A stretch of 64,000 nucleotides of DNA. Origin: Cyanoderma ruficeps (lineage: Eukaryota > Chordata > Aves > Passeriformes > Timaliidae). Below the pieces are notes generated by a model that was not told the origin of the DNA, searched no databases, and saw only the letters and a list, made by a program, of their open reading frames with translations. The position numbers and the translations under genes are program-made. Each line of letters begins with the position of its first letter. The stretch's first letter is position 1. This document shows positions 51,895 to 63,509 of this stretch, in pieces. The stretch covers positions 6,542,399 to 6,606,398 of the forward strand of contig VZDJ01007747.1 of the NCBI GenBank assembly GCA_008694505.1, written 5' to 3'.

Positions 51895-52400
51895 GAATGA
51901 GAGTCTGCAGCTCTGACAGATGGTATCCTAGCTTGACTTTATTCCTGTGAACCCCTCTGTTGCCCAGCAGGTTCCATCTGACCCTTGGTTTCCTCCCCGG
52001 GTTTGATCCTGACCAGTGGATTGATCTCCCAGTTTGATCTGGGACCCGCCTCTTCCCCTCAGTCACCCTCAGACTGGCCTGATGGCCTGGGCTGGGGTTG
52101 GTTCCCCCTGTGCTGCTGCCCTCCATGGGGAGCCCCCCCTGCACCCAGGACACTTCCATGGCCTTCAGACACCTCCTGCTCCCCGATGAGGAGGTTCAGG
52201 CTGCCCAGCCTGATTGACACCCGTGACAATGGTGCACTGGCCCGGCAGTCCCTGTGATGCGCATCTTCCCAGCCTCCATCCCGGTAGTGTTGCTTTCCTG
52301 CCAGCCTGATTGACAGTCAGGGAGATTGGATGGGCCACGTAGCCAAAGATAGAGTCTAGGGCTGACAGCTCTGAAATGGCTCCATTTGATGTTGCAGCAA
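51895..52400 (-). repeat. Unclassified GC-rich insertion, possibly LTR-derived
   Basis: GC content rises abruptly here against AT-rich flanks. A 15-base unit CCAGCCTGATTGACA occurs at 52205-52219 and again at 52301-52315, with a partial copy between them. On the minus strand an AATAAA (51938-51943) lies near the far end, as in an LTR polyadenylation region. Open frames occur on both strands without coding features. I do not recognise the family; TG...CA ends and target duplications were not found. Confidence 0.45.
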
Positions 52401-55400
52401 CTTGGACATGTTTGTCAGTAGCTCCAAATGCAAGTAGAAAGGGCAAAAATTCCTCAAAGCAATAATTGAAGAAATTTTAAAGAAATGTCCTGTTCTGCAA
52501 GATGCTTTGGTAAAAATTGGATCTTCTTTAAAAAAAAACAAAAACCAAACCTGTCTCTATGCATATTCTGAATATGCTGAGTCTGGAAATAAAAATAGCT
52601 GTTTGATGTTTTGTGATCTCATTTGCCCTGCAACAGCATCGCAGCTAGAAGACTGAACTAAATTTTTGTGCATCTTCAAGAGGATTTTTTTCCTACACCT
52701 AATCACTTACATCTGCTGACAGAGAATGGATGAATAACAGAGAGTTTGTTGCACAGCTGTCACTGGTGCTCTAATTTGGCTTCTAGTGATGGTGGGGATG
52801 AGCAAGATGGAAAGGATTCAGCTTGACTCCTAGAGCTCACACTGGGTCAGTAAGAAAAAATTGCAGGAAGAAAATTACTCAAACTATCTTTGATACAACA
52901 AAGAGCTTAGCCTTGTGATCAACATTAAATATGTGGAACTTCTCTGCCTTGTAACTTTGCATGTTTATGCTTCAATTTGATAAGGAAGTAAAACATACAG
53001 AGGATATCCATTTTCTGTATGAAAGCATTTAAAAATGCTTTATACTCTTAGGAAATACAAAGAAGTTAAACTGCACAAGAATGTAATTGCCTGTTTGTTT
53101 GGAATTACCTTATTGACTACACATCAGCTTTGAAAAAATTCCATTTTTTCTAAATAGAAGGGACGTCAAAAAAATTCAACCCTCCAGATAGGTCTGTCTA
53201 CTCTTGGTTTTTGAATTCAGCTCAGAAACCAATATATGGTTCCTCAAAGTTACCTCAAATACTAGATTGCATTTTTGGTTTTAAAACCACTGATCTTATT
53301 TTGACAACCTAAAAACTATAAGTTTGGGTAAAAGAGGATCTTTTCAATTACAGTATAAACTTTTCCCTGCCAGTGATGCTAATTAACCATCAACCAAATA
53401 CTGGTTTGAATTTGAAACACCTTTTCCTTCCACAGCTGGGATTTTTTTCAAAGCCATTACATAAGAAATCCAAATACTCTTCAGGACCAGCCAGGAGGGA
53501 AAATGGGGGAAACTGCCAAGATGCTGACTATGGTTATAGCACCTTGCTGACAACCATCTCCCATATGCCTTTGCCAGGATATACCAAAAAGTCAGGTGAC
53601 ATCAGCAGTAATATTTTAGATGGAACAAAATAATTGAGACACATCCCAGGCTTTAAGAAATAATGTGGATACTCTTGGAATGTAGTAGAAACAAATCAGT
53701 GCTTGCAGCTGCGAAGGACACTCATTTCTGTAGGTAACTTTTCATTTCCTCTGTAATTAGCTAAAATCACAGACTAAACATCCAGTCAAATATTTTACTT
53801 CTCAAAATTCTTAGCATGGGATAGGAGAGAGGCACGAAAACGTGAGACTCAGGGATATGGTCCAGCATTACATTATCAGAAGTTTAGTTAGTTAATAGCC
53901 TATTTTATGTCCTAGTTCTACCTAGTAAGTGCTTGTTAATCACAGAAATCTACTTCCCCTGCTACGTCTAGTGATTCCACTGCCTGGGTCTGGAGCTCCA
54001 CATACTGCAGAAGTGCTGAGAGCTTTATATTGGAGGTGTAGGGTAATAAAATCTTCCTTAAATTCCTCCGCCCTGGTTTCAAAGGAGCCCTACAGTAGCT
54101 GGGAGAAATCTGCAGTAATTTAAGGACATTCTCTTGAGCATTCTCTTCAACAGTCTCAAATCTAGGATGTCACTTTTTACACCCTTTAGACAATCTCTTC
54201 TGTTTCACAGCATGACCCAGCTGCTCTTTGTACAACTTTATTTTAATGCAAGTATAATATTTTTAAGATGCTCTTTATTTAAGTTTTTGGGGTTTTTTTT
54301 TAAATATAAACATTTAGGTAGTGGGGAAAAAAATCTGCAAAATCCCACTTGTAACTAGAAAGTACCTAAGAAGCCACTGCAATGAAATCTAATTGATTTG
54401 ACAAATGTTTTAAATGGCAAAATGAACATTAGTAAAATTCCTATTTGGAGGCCTTCTTAAAGATTTGCTCTTTGAATTACAGTGGGATACTATCAGTAAT
54501 TGTAAGGAGCATTAACCATAAGGAATCTCATCATTAGCAGAAGAACATGAGTGCTGGGTTTTTCAGTTATTCAAATCAGAAACTGATTACTCCCAAAGTT
54601 TCTGAGCAATTTACTCTAATACTAAGGACATTTGCATAATAACTAAATTTTTTTTAAAATTCAACGTCTTTCAAGATGTAACTCAAGATGTAATCTACAA
54701 ATGCCAGCTCTGTTCCTAGTGTGGGCACATTGTTTCATCTCAGCAGAAATGCCATGATAAATGTACTGAAATAAAACTTTTCTGATAGAGAGGAGAGCAA
54801 AAAGAAATTGTTTGGATGTACTTATATTTTTGTAAAATAAAAATGTCACAGAAAAACTGTGTGAGAAATGCTGATTAATTCTTTTAGACCACAGCTGAAA
54901 TGACAGTTTAAATCATTATAGTTGTCAAGCTAAACTAAAAAAAAAGACATTAATACTACTTCTTAATTTGTTCTAAAACTAAGATAAGTAAAAGAACCTG
55001 AAGAAATTGATTTTACTAGAGCATCATATTTGGAAGCAATCATATAGTTATAATTCATAATTTTCCAAGAAACAGAGGTGAGAAAAAATTTTTCTTTCAA
55101 CAAGGAACATCAGTTCATTTAAACAAAATTGTTGTTATCTCATTGCAAAGTTCCTTTCATGTCCAGGTGGCACATATAGTCTTTAGAAATGCACTTCTAG
55201 AAGAAACTTACTACACCTACGTTGAAAGAAACATTATTATTATTGGTAGGACTAAAAACCTTTGTTAAAAAAGCCTCATTATTTTGAACAGCTCCACTCA
55301 CTCTCCTGCCTTCATTTGCCTACATCCAGATCCAAAATAACTGAGGATTGGTAGGAGCTGGTCAGAAGGCATATACATTTATTAGGGCACATGAGGAAAA

Positions 55401-57586
55401 TGGCATTAAAAAAAGCACTTTAAAACATTTCTTATGCTCCTACTCAAAGAAAATTCAATAACATATTTCTACAACAGTCTCAACTCCCTTTTCAAACAAT
55501 GCAGTACTAAGGTTATTACTTGAATCAATGGATTATTACCAATACTAGAATTTTACAAGGAATTGTTTAATTTTTAGCAACCCCCTATGTGTCTTATTGT
55601 TCTCAATCAGGAGCATTTAGTAGTACATATTTAGAATCAGTTTCTTTGCTTCTTTAAGGTTTTCCCATCTTCTGCTTGTTTTCAGTTCCACATGTGGTTC
55701 TAGAGCAGAATATTTCATAAAGAATCAGCTTTCAATGGGTTCCCAGGTTTTAGTAGGATTTTTGCTCCAGTTCAGTTAATGATTCTACATGCTTAATGCT
55801 GTGTTAGGAACACTTAACAGAAGTCCTTAAGCATAAATGACATCATATGTAAATGAGTATACTTCAATGCAAATTTTGTTTGTGTAGGTAAGGAGATGAA
55901 CATCAGTAACCATAGTTTGTTATAACAGTATAATTTCTCTGATTTCTGCTTATTTTTACTATAGTAACCTTTAAAAGCATATGCAAATATATATGTATTT
56001 GCAGCCTAATTAAATGTAGGGTATGCTCATAATAATGAAATCTAAAGTTCACCTCTAAGCTTTGATTTGAACTTTATGATTAATTTAGATCAAAAATAGT
56101 ACCAGTTTCCTTCCTATAGAATAAAAAGCTGACAATGTGCAAGAAGACTCTTCCAATGGACTAATTACATGAATCAGCTTTTAGGGTGAGAAATCCCCAG
56201 TAGGAACATTTTTATAGAGCCATTTGGAGTACCCTCACTGCAAGGAGAGGTGCATTTTTGATACGCATAAATAAAACTTTGAATTAAATGAAAAGTGAAA
56301 TATAAATCTGTATCCATGTGTTGGGATGCAATGGGACACATAGGCTAATATCTTTTGCGGCATCAAACTAAATAAATCAATACACATACATTTCTTAAGA
56401 GCTTTGGTTTTCATGTTTGTCATCATCCTTCTCTAGTTACCCTACAATAGCAATGAGGCATTGCTGCATATATCAGAATGGTAAGCGGCCTCAGTATGCT
56501 GATTTAAACGTCCTGCTTCTCAAGTTTGTTACATAAAGCCATTTCCCCCCCTTTTCTGAAGATCAAAAACAAATTCATGTTGTATCACATCAAAAGAGAC
56601 TGATGAAGGAATGAAGTGAACTTGGAGTTTTCCTCCAATTACAAAGTATACACGCTGTTACAATACTTGTTAAATAATTCATGTCTAAGACTGATAATCA
56701 CAATGTGAAATGACCTAATATCTATTATTCACAATCCTGATTATTCTTAGTAAGCATTGTTTGCTTACTGAAAACTTGCTTATTTATTTATTGAAGAAAA
56801 TCTCAAATGCAACTCTGTGTGCCGTTTTTTTCTGTAAAACTGTATTTTTCCTATCTATCTGTTTTAGCTCTCAGAGGCTTTCTAGACCTTAGTCCAAGTA
56901 CTTTTGAATCATATGAACATTCATTATTCCCATGCAGGAAACAGTATTGGAAGTCCCCCAGACCATTCTGGAACATTTCAATGTTGGAGCAGCAAGTCAA
57001 GCCTAATTTTGGCCAAAAATCTGCAACAGAAATTACAGTAAAAACTGCATTTTTGAGAAAGGCAGACAGGCCTGGATGGCTTCTGTCCTTTCATTGGTAT
57101 GCCTTCATTGCAGTGTTTCGATAGAAGGGCTGTAGGCCAGACCAACTCAATGTGTTCTTGAAGACATGTTGGCTGCTACCCTTGGCAAGGGTACAAAAAT
57201 CCATTAAACTCTCTTCTTGGAGGAATTAGCTGATGAAAATTAGGCTTCTTCAAATGCAGGAATTTTCTCATCCATTCAAAAGTTTTGTTGAATGAAGGAA
57301 AAAAAAGATGCATGTTGAAGCTTTCAGATGCCACTAGAAAGATGCCCATGTGAGGTATTTGTGCTGGCACTAAGATGTAGCTGTCACAGATTTTTTTTTT
57401 TTGCTACTGAAAGAAGTTTTTGGAAATTATATGTTTTTAAATAGCTGTTAAGTATACTCAATGTTTCCTTATGACTGTGAAACATCCCCCAAACTCCTAT
57501 AGTGAGTTGTAGGTTGCAAAACGTTATTTCAAAGGAATAAAATAACAGAAATAGGTAAATGTAAAGTTAATTAAAATAAGCTCATC
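52401..57586. other. AT-rich noncoding sequence
   Basis: No classified repeat and no supported exon. Confidence 0.65.
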
Positions 57587-57890
57587 TGTTGCCCTGAGTT
57601 TTCTGTTTAATTGTCTTTCTGTAGAACTTTCTCACGCAGCTTTCTGAAAACAATGTCTATTCTTAGAATGTTTACATACTTCTCCTGTGAGAGAAGAAAT
57701 GATTGATGGTGATGTCCACCATCCAGGTTGAAGAGGTGGCAACCTGTCCAGCCAATCTCTTGACCTCTGTACATATGTATAAATACTGGAGTCAAATTGA
57801 ATTAAAGTTGGAGTTTTCTAAACCAGCCGTGATGTGAGTTTCATTTCAGTGTTCCTGAAATTGGGACAAACCCAGCTTCGGCCTGCAACA
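57587..57890 (+). mobile_element. Endogenous retrovirus LTR (ASLV-like organisation)
   Basis: A 304-bp block begins TGTTGCCCTGAG and ends GCAACA. Internal landmarks are CCAAT at 57762-57766, TATAAATA at 57778-57785 and a polyadenylation signal ATTAAA at 57801-57806. Two bases after its end lies a retroviral primer-binding site. The 5' flank carries CTCATC (57581-57586), repeated at 57933-57938. Only 28 bases of internal sequence remain after the primer-binding site core. It is a non-coding remnant; no gag, pol or env sequence is present. Confidence 0.85.
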
Positions 57891-57892
57891 TC

Positions 57893-57932
57893 TGGTGACC
57901 CCGAATGTGTGAGGACAGCAGCCCAAGCAACA
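57893..57932 (+). other. Retroviral primer-binding site and stub of leader
   Basis: TGGTGACCCCGA (57893-57904) follows the LTR by two bases. It matches the start of the tryptophan-tRNA primer-binding site used by avian sarcoma-leukosis viruses. The match to that site decays after 12 bases. The stub ends at 57932 in GCAACA, the same six bases that end the LTR at 57885-57890. It is followed immediately by the second CTCATC. Confidence 0.8.
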
Positions 57933-58568
57933 CTCATCTATCCTTAAATTTATGGGAGTGCAGGCAGACAGTGTTTTTTTTGTATTGCAGTTTAAAATTG
58001 AAAACAAAATTCTCATGGTTAGATTCAGAGAGCAATACAACATGGAGGCAAATCTTCCACACTGTACTTGTTGGCACACTTATTACATGTACAGCAAATT
58101 CCAGAAACAATAATCACCCACGGTATCTTCACTGTGGAAAGCATTTCCCTTCCTTTCATGAGCACGTTTTTAAGCAGACTGCAGGGATGGCAGGTGCTCA
58201 GCATCCTTCTCCTTTCTCTCTGAATTCCTGCTTAGGCGCCCACCAACATCCTTTGCATTTAAATAACACAACTGCAGGTCTCACTCACTCCTGACTGAGC
58301 ACTCAACGTAACTTCCTTTGCCTTTTCAGCAGTCACTGCACTGGCAGCATAAAAGAAAATCAGAAATTTGAAAGACTATTTTGTTTCTTCATCCAAATCA
58401 TTGCTGTTTACTCAGCATAGTCAATGTTCTGCAGTTCATGTGGATGGATAAACAGGAATGGCCCACAGCAACATATGAGAGCTACAAATAGGATCAAGAC
58501 ATATTTTTATGATTGCTGGGCTCATATCATTTTCACGGTACAGATTTGAGAGGCTGTTTTATCTGCTA

Positions 58569-58606
58569 AGTACCTGTCAATGCTCTTAGTATCTGTCAAT
58601 GCTCTG
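58569..58606. repeat. 19-bp tandem duplication
   Basis: AGTACCTGTCAATGCTCTT is followed directly by a copy with two changes. Confidence 0.93.
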
Positions 58607-58822
58607 GACATTGATTTTTACATTGAAGCATTCGGAAATGCAGTTTAACCAACCTTTGGGCATTTATCATTGACAACAGCTTGTGTGAGAGGCAACTTAT
58701 TGATCTGTTAATTGAACAATTATTGGCCCATCTTTATCACATGTGCCCTGATAGAACCACTTTTACTCTGTGACCCAAATCCTGTTTGGAAGCTCTCAGA
58801 ATCTGCAAAGAAAATCAGAATC

Positions 58823-58875
58823 TGCCCCTCCCCCCCTCCCCGCCCCCACCAAAAAAAAGAAAAAAAGTAAAAAAG
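58823..58875. repeat. C-rich then A-rich tract with quadruplex-type motif
   Basis: C runs of 4, 7, 4 and 5 are separated by single bases (58825-58847) and followed by A-rich sequence. The minus strand therefore carries four G runs with one-base loops, the layout of a very stable G-quadruplex. Confidence 0.9.
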
Positions 58876-60542
58876 CTGCAGAAATGCATGAATACTCTTC
58901 AGCAGAAGCTTTGTATATTACATAAACTGACCTAGAAACACAGCAAAAGAAATTGCTTTAAGTATTAAATCCCTACTGTACAAAGAATCATCAAAAGAAC
59001 ATAAATGATGGTGAGACTTCCTTCCTGACCTTTTCTATAGGGGTGAGTTTCACTTCAGGGCCAGTACCTGTGGAAGTTTTGGCAACAAGACTTTAAAATT
59101 ATAACCAGATCTGGCTTTATCCTGGTATTGCTAACCTGTATGTTTTGTTTTTCTCTCAAAGTTCTGAAATGTCTCTATCAGAATTGTTTGTTGTTTGTTT
59201 GGATTGTGGAAGAATAGCTGACCTTTTCAATTTTTTCCTCTTCTTTCCTCTTGCTCTACCTGCCTCTCCGGTGAACTACTTCCTATGATTCCTCCCTTAA
59301 AATATGAGGGCAAGATTGTGTCTGCTTGTCATCTCTTACTAGCAAACTGGGAGGATCACTATCAACCTCTGGCACCTCACTTCATCCCTACCTGAGGAAT
59401 GAGCAACTGGTTTTGACTGTTAGCTGAAGCTAATGGAAAATTTTATAGTTCTTTAATCACTTTCAAAATCTTTCAAACTGAAAATGCCAATGTAATGCAT
59501 AATTCATGCCAATGAACTTCCAGATTCTCTGATTTCTAAACTGTAATTCATTTCTGGCAGAACTAGAGTTTTTAAATACTTTCTTATTCCACTTCCCTCC
59601 TCTCACCATTTTCTTCTGCTTAAAATATTAAAATGTGAAGAGAGAGCTCGTACTAAAAGGAAGAGTCATATTGGATTCAAAGCAGACAAATCAAAAAGAA
59701 ATATCTCTATATGTGCACATTTTAGACAGGTTCTCAGTTAGGATGAAAATCAGCGTAGTTCCATAAATTAATACTAGGACATACATGTAGATTATACAAG
59801 GCAATGGACATTTCCGCCCATTTATAATCTCTCTTATTATAGGTACATTAAAATTTTTCATTAAGTGAAGAATTTCAGAGTTTTTAATCAGCAGTTAAAG
59901 TCATCAGATGGTACCAAAAAGTGCAATCCTACTAACTGTATCCTACAAACGTAGTCTGTCAGTTTTGGAGAAGGGAGTATTAGTAAAGAAGTAAGGTGGT
60001 ATCAGCAGGACTTCTTCTCTGTACCCTATTTCCATTTGTAGCTAATTCAAGAATATGAGCAGATCTGTGTGAATTGATCATTATTGTCCAGCTGAACACC
60101 TAGGAGGACAAAATTTCTGTTTGCCATTCTGAGTTCATGCAGTCTAGAAGAGGGAGACATAAAACTAGGGTGCTGCTCAGTGAACAAAAACTTCCCAGAT
60201 GCATCAGAGTTAGTATGAAACGTATTTCAGTTTGCCAGTTTATGGTGTCGTAACCAGGAAGCTCTCCCTAGTCACCAGAGACAGCCGGGGAATATATCCC
60301 TCTCTGAGTCTCTCTTTGGAGAAGCATCTTTTTTCATTAGTGTGATACCTGAAGGCCTCAGTCCCCAGTCTCTTCCTCTGTGAAGGACTTTAGGTTAAGC
60401 AAAAGTACACATTCCTCTGCATGCAGAACTGAAAATAAGTCTGGATTTTAAACGAGCTATTCATTAGACTATCTAAGAGCCATATTGATTTTAGTGAAAT
60501 GGGATTAGGCTCTAGAAAGGCATAATTTGGGGAAAAAATTTG

Positions 60543-60589
60543 ACATAAGCAAACATGCTTATGTTTCTGTTACAAAACAGTAACAGAAA
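60543..60589. other. Two adjacent perfect hairpins
   Basis: ACATAAGC/GCTTATGT (60543-60550, 60557-60564) is followed by TTTCTGTTAC/GTAACAGAAA (60564-60573, 60580-60589). Each has a six-base loop. Confidence 0.9.
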
Positions 60590-61032
60590 AGCTATCAAAT
60601 TCAGAGAATTTCCTTATTAAAATTGGGTAGATGGAATCCAGTAAAAAAGAAATGGATTAATTTATCAAATACACTAAAAAAGAAAACAGTGATAGGAGTC
60701 TTATATAGTGTCAGCATATACAACTTTTTTCTAACAATTTAAATGAAGACATTTTAAATTCAGAACTAAAGCCTTAGACAACCCTGTTTATCTTCTTGAA
60801 TACAACTAGGATGAATATGTGGTCTGTGAGGTGAGGTTATTTACATTGTAAGTGTTCAAATGCCCCCACGTTAATACGGAGAGATTTAAATCTACAGACT
60901 TCCACTAGCACTGAAATGTTTTTTATTATGACATTGGAAATGATAACCATGGGTTGTTGTTTAGTAAACTCTGATTACAGTCCATGCACAAATGCTACAA
61001 ACTACTCAGATAACTGGGATCAAATTGAAAAG

Positions 61033-61108
61033 GAAGTCAATAAAAGAGCTTCAGTTCTTTAACTGAAAATGAAGTCAGTAAAAGAGCCTCAGTTCTTTTT
61101 ATTGTAGG
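61033..61108. repeat. 38-bp tandem duplication
   Basis: A unit starting GAAGTCAATAAAAGAGC (61033) is repeated at 61071 with a few substitutions; TTCAGTTCTTT/CTCAGTTCTTT closes both copies. Confidence 0.93.
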
Positions 61109-61870
61109 GGGAAGTGGAAAATTCAAGCTCCACAGAAGACTGCAAAAATGAGTCACTCCAGATGGAGAATATTACATTCCTAATTAAAGAGCACATACAG
61201 TTCTTCATGATTTTAGTGTTCTTAAACAATGTCACTGGCCATAAACATTATGCTAATGTCTGTTGTGGGGAAAACCATTTCTGACTGTGACAGTATATGT
61301 TTGGGTGGATAGCAACAGCATCATTTGATGAAATAGTTTTCTTTTCATACAGATAGTTTTCCTATTTCTTTGGTTTCCAGAGAAATCCAAAGCATCTTCT
61401 GAGATGCTGCTAGATATGAATTAAGATGTGAAACGTCATGCACAATGAAGTCATTTACCTATTATGAGGTGAACTTGAAAGCAAAAAAGACTGTGAATTA
61501 CACACTTCCTTTGATTTAATTGCTTAAAAGCAGAACTTTTAAGTGATACTTTAAGAACCCAAAGAAGAATAACATAGAACATATAAAAGTCTCTCTTTAA
61601 AATGCATTTCCATGGTGATTTATGCTACTTTGAATTTTATCTTCTTAATAGGAACAATATCTCATCAAAAATTTCCCATTCACCTAATTTCTTTTAAATG
61701 TAAAATGATATGAATCAGCAGTAACAATAAAATTGATTGGCTTGTTTAACCCAATTCAGGATGAATATTCCTTCTGGCTTGGTTTCAGTTTTAGCTTACA
61801 CCTTTTCTCAAATGGTAAAATGTATCAGATTTCAAGATGAATTTTGTGAGTAAAATGAATTTAGACTTAC

Positions 61871-61949
61871 CTGTCATTCTATCACTTCTCCAGTAAAAAA
61901 ACTCTTGCGTGTCCTGTTGTGAGGAGAATTGACTCCATAAAGTGTTCTG
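61871..61949 (-). CDS. Candidate internal exon, 79 bp, unidentified gene
   Basis: On the minus strand, the acceptor TTGTGTGCAG precedes the exon and a near-perfect donor (ACAG then GTAAGTCT) follows it. The acceptor is a tandem CAGCAG, so a three-base shorter form (starting at 61946) is possible. One frame is open from phase 0 to phase 1, encoding QNTLWSQFSSQQDTQEFFYW and a few more residues. The nearest upstream exon (63313-63509) ends in phase 2. Joined directly, this exon would be read in a frame that stops at a TGA just before the donor. Either a small exon is missing between them, or the two do not belong together, or this is a terminal or non-productive exon. At 79 bp an open frame could arise by chance, so the splice sites carry most of the weight. 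Confidence 0.35.
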
Positions 61950-63312
61950 CTGCACACAAGGACTTAAAGCCATCATTTAATATCAAGAATTTCAATTAAA
62001 TGAAACACACTCTATGTAATTCAAAATGTAAGAATATTAAAAAGTATGATGATTTTTAAATCTGGTTAACAAATAGAATGCAATTTAAATTATGGTTAAA
62101 TAGATTTTTACAATCAAATACATTAACTCATTTTCTTAAAAGGACAAACTGCAGGAAGTATGCACTACTGTTGCATACATTTTGGCATTACTAAGTGCTA
62201 AGACATCAGACAACCACCCAAAGGAGCAGGCTGAAAGAGCATTTGCATCCTTTATTAATCTGGAATTGTTTCATTTAAGAAAATTTCTCACTGACCTGAG
62301 TGTAAAAAGCTAATTTTGCCTTGAGAGCACTAGAGTAGATTTCTAAAGGATGGCATGTGTAGTGTAGTACGTGAGGGGGAAGCTTATGAAGACTGGATCA
62401 AAGTGATGTGAAGCATCAGGGAACAGCCTAAACCAGATCTACTAAGAACAGAGGTTGCAAATGTTTAGAGTTAGAAGGTTGGCCATGATACTGGGCCAGA
62501 GAAAAAGGTCCTTGATGGAATCATGGGCTGATGTCAGAGTCTGAGCCAAGAGGCCAGCCTAGAAGGAAAAGCCACAGAAGAGTTGGCGGTTATTACTCTC
62601 CATGTTTGCCTCCAGAGCTTAGAAGTAAATCCAAAACTCCTCAGCCCTACCATTCTTTTGGCATTGCTAAACACTTCTCAAATCCATAGGCAAAACATTT
62701 CATCACCAACAATGATCTGTCAATTCAAGCACAGAATTCAACACTGTACGTCTTGCCTTCTTTTCATGGATCAAGTATCACCAGGGACATTCAGCATTGG
62801 AGACAAGCAAGCTTGGGAAGAAGGACACCCCAGTCCCACCCTCAGTTCCTAGAAAATAACACGTGCTGTCCTAGAAGATTAGTCTTAAATTTGAAAAGTC
62901 AAAATCTCAGAAGTATGGTGGTCCACACAACCCTAATTTAGCCATTTAAGCAATGAAAAAGTCATTAACTGCAAGATCACATACTATATTTATCCACAAG
63001 GCATCTTAATCAGGGCAGAAAGTAGATCTGCTCTAAGGATTGACTCAAAGATGTGTGCTGAAGAGCCTGCTTGCAAGACTTTTACTTGTTGCACAGTTTT
63101 GAAAGAAAGACATCATTAAGGAATACAAAAGATGGTCTCATACTTTAGATAGCAAACTTACTTTGGGGAACTGGACCCTACTTTTGTTTTCTCTGAGTAT
63201 TCTCGGTCACCTGTACAGGTCAGTCCCCAGAAGTTTCCAGCAGGTTAGTGGATCTGATGTTAGCAGATTTGTCTTCACGACAATCTTCAGGCAGCTTTTG
63301 CACTGCACTTAC

Positions 63313-63509
63313 AGATAGATCCAGTCTGGATTCCTTAGGGTCTGCATCTGTATCATGGAATTAATATAATCCTTGTCTCCATACACAAAGTTCCACAGTG
63401 AATTAGCTGCATCACTATGGTAATACATGAGAACATCTGAATAAATTTCCGATTCTGCCTTCAGAGAGTGTTTGAACAGCATGTAGTCAACAAGGAATGG
63501 CACCGCACA
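63313..63509 (-). CDS. Internal coding exon of an unidentified gene (strongest coding signal)
   Basis: Read on the minus strand, a pyrimidine-containing acceptor ending in TTGTACAG at 63510 leads into 197 bp open in one frame only. The exon closes with a consensus-like donor (GTAAGTGC) just below 63313. It starts in phase 0 and ends after two bases of a codon. The 65 encoded residues begin CAVPFLVDYMLFKHS and end QTLRNPDWIYL. Codon choice looks coding: many CTG, AAG, GTG and GAC codons, and two CpG-containing codons (GCG, TCG). The peptide is mixed and aromatic-rich, with no transmembrane segment or motif that I recognise. It is clearly not a start or end exon, so the gene must continue beyond 64000 upstream. 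The protein family is unknown to me. That it is an exon is inferred from splice sites plus open frame; no homology was tested. Confidence 0.68.

Larger units (their letters stand above)
57939..61870. other. AT-rich noncoding sequence
   Basis: Holds the C-rich tract, twin hairpins and tandem duplications listed separately; no supported exon. Confidence 0.65.
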
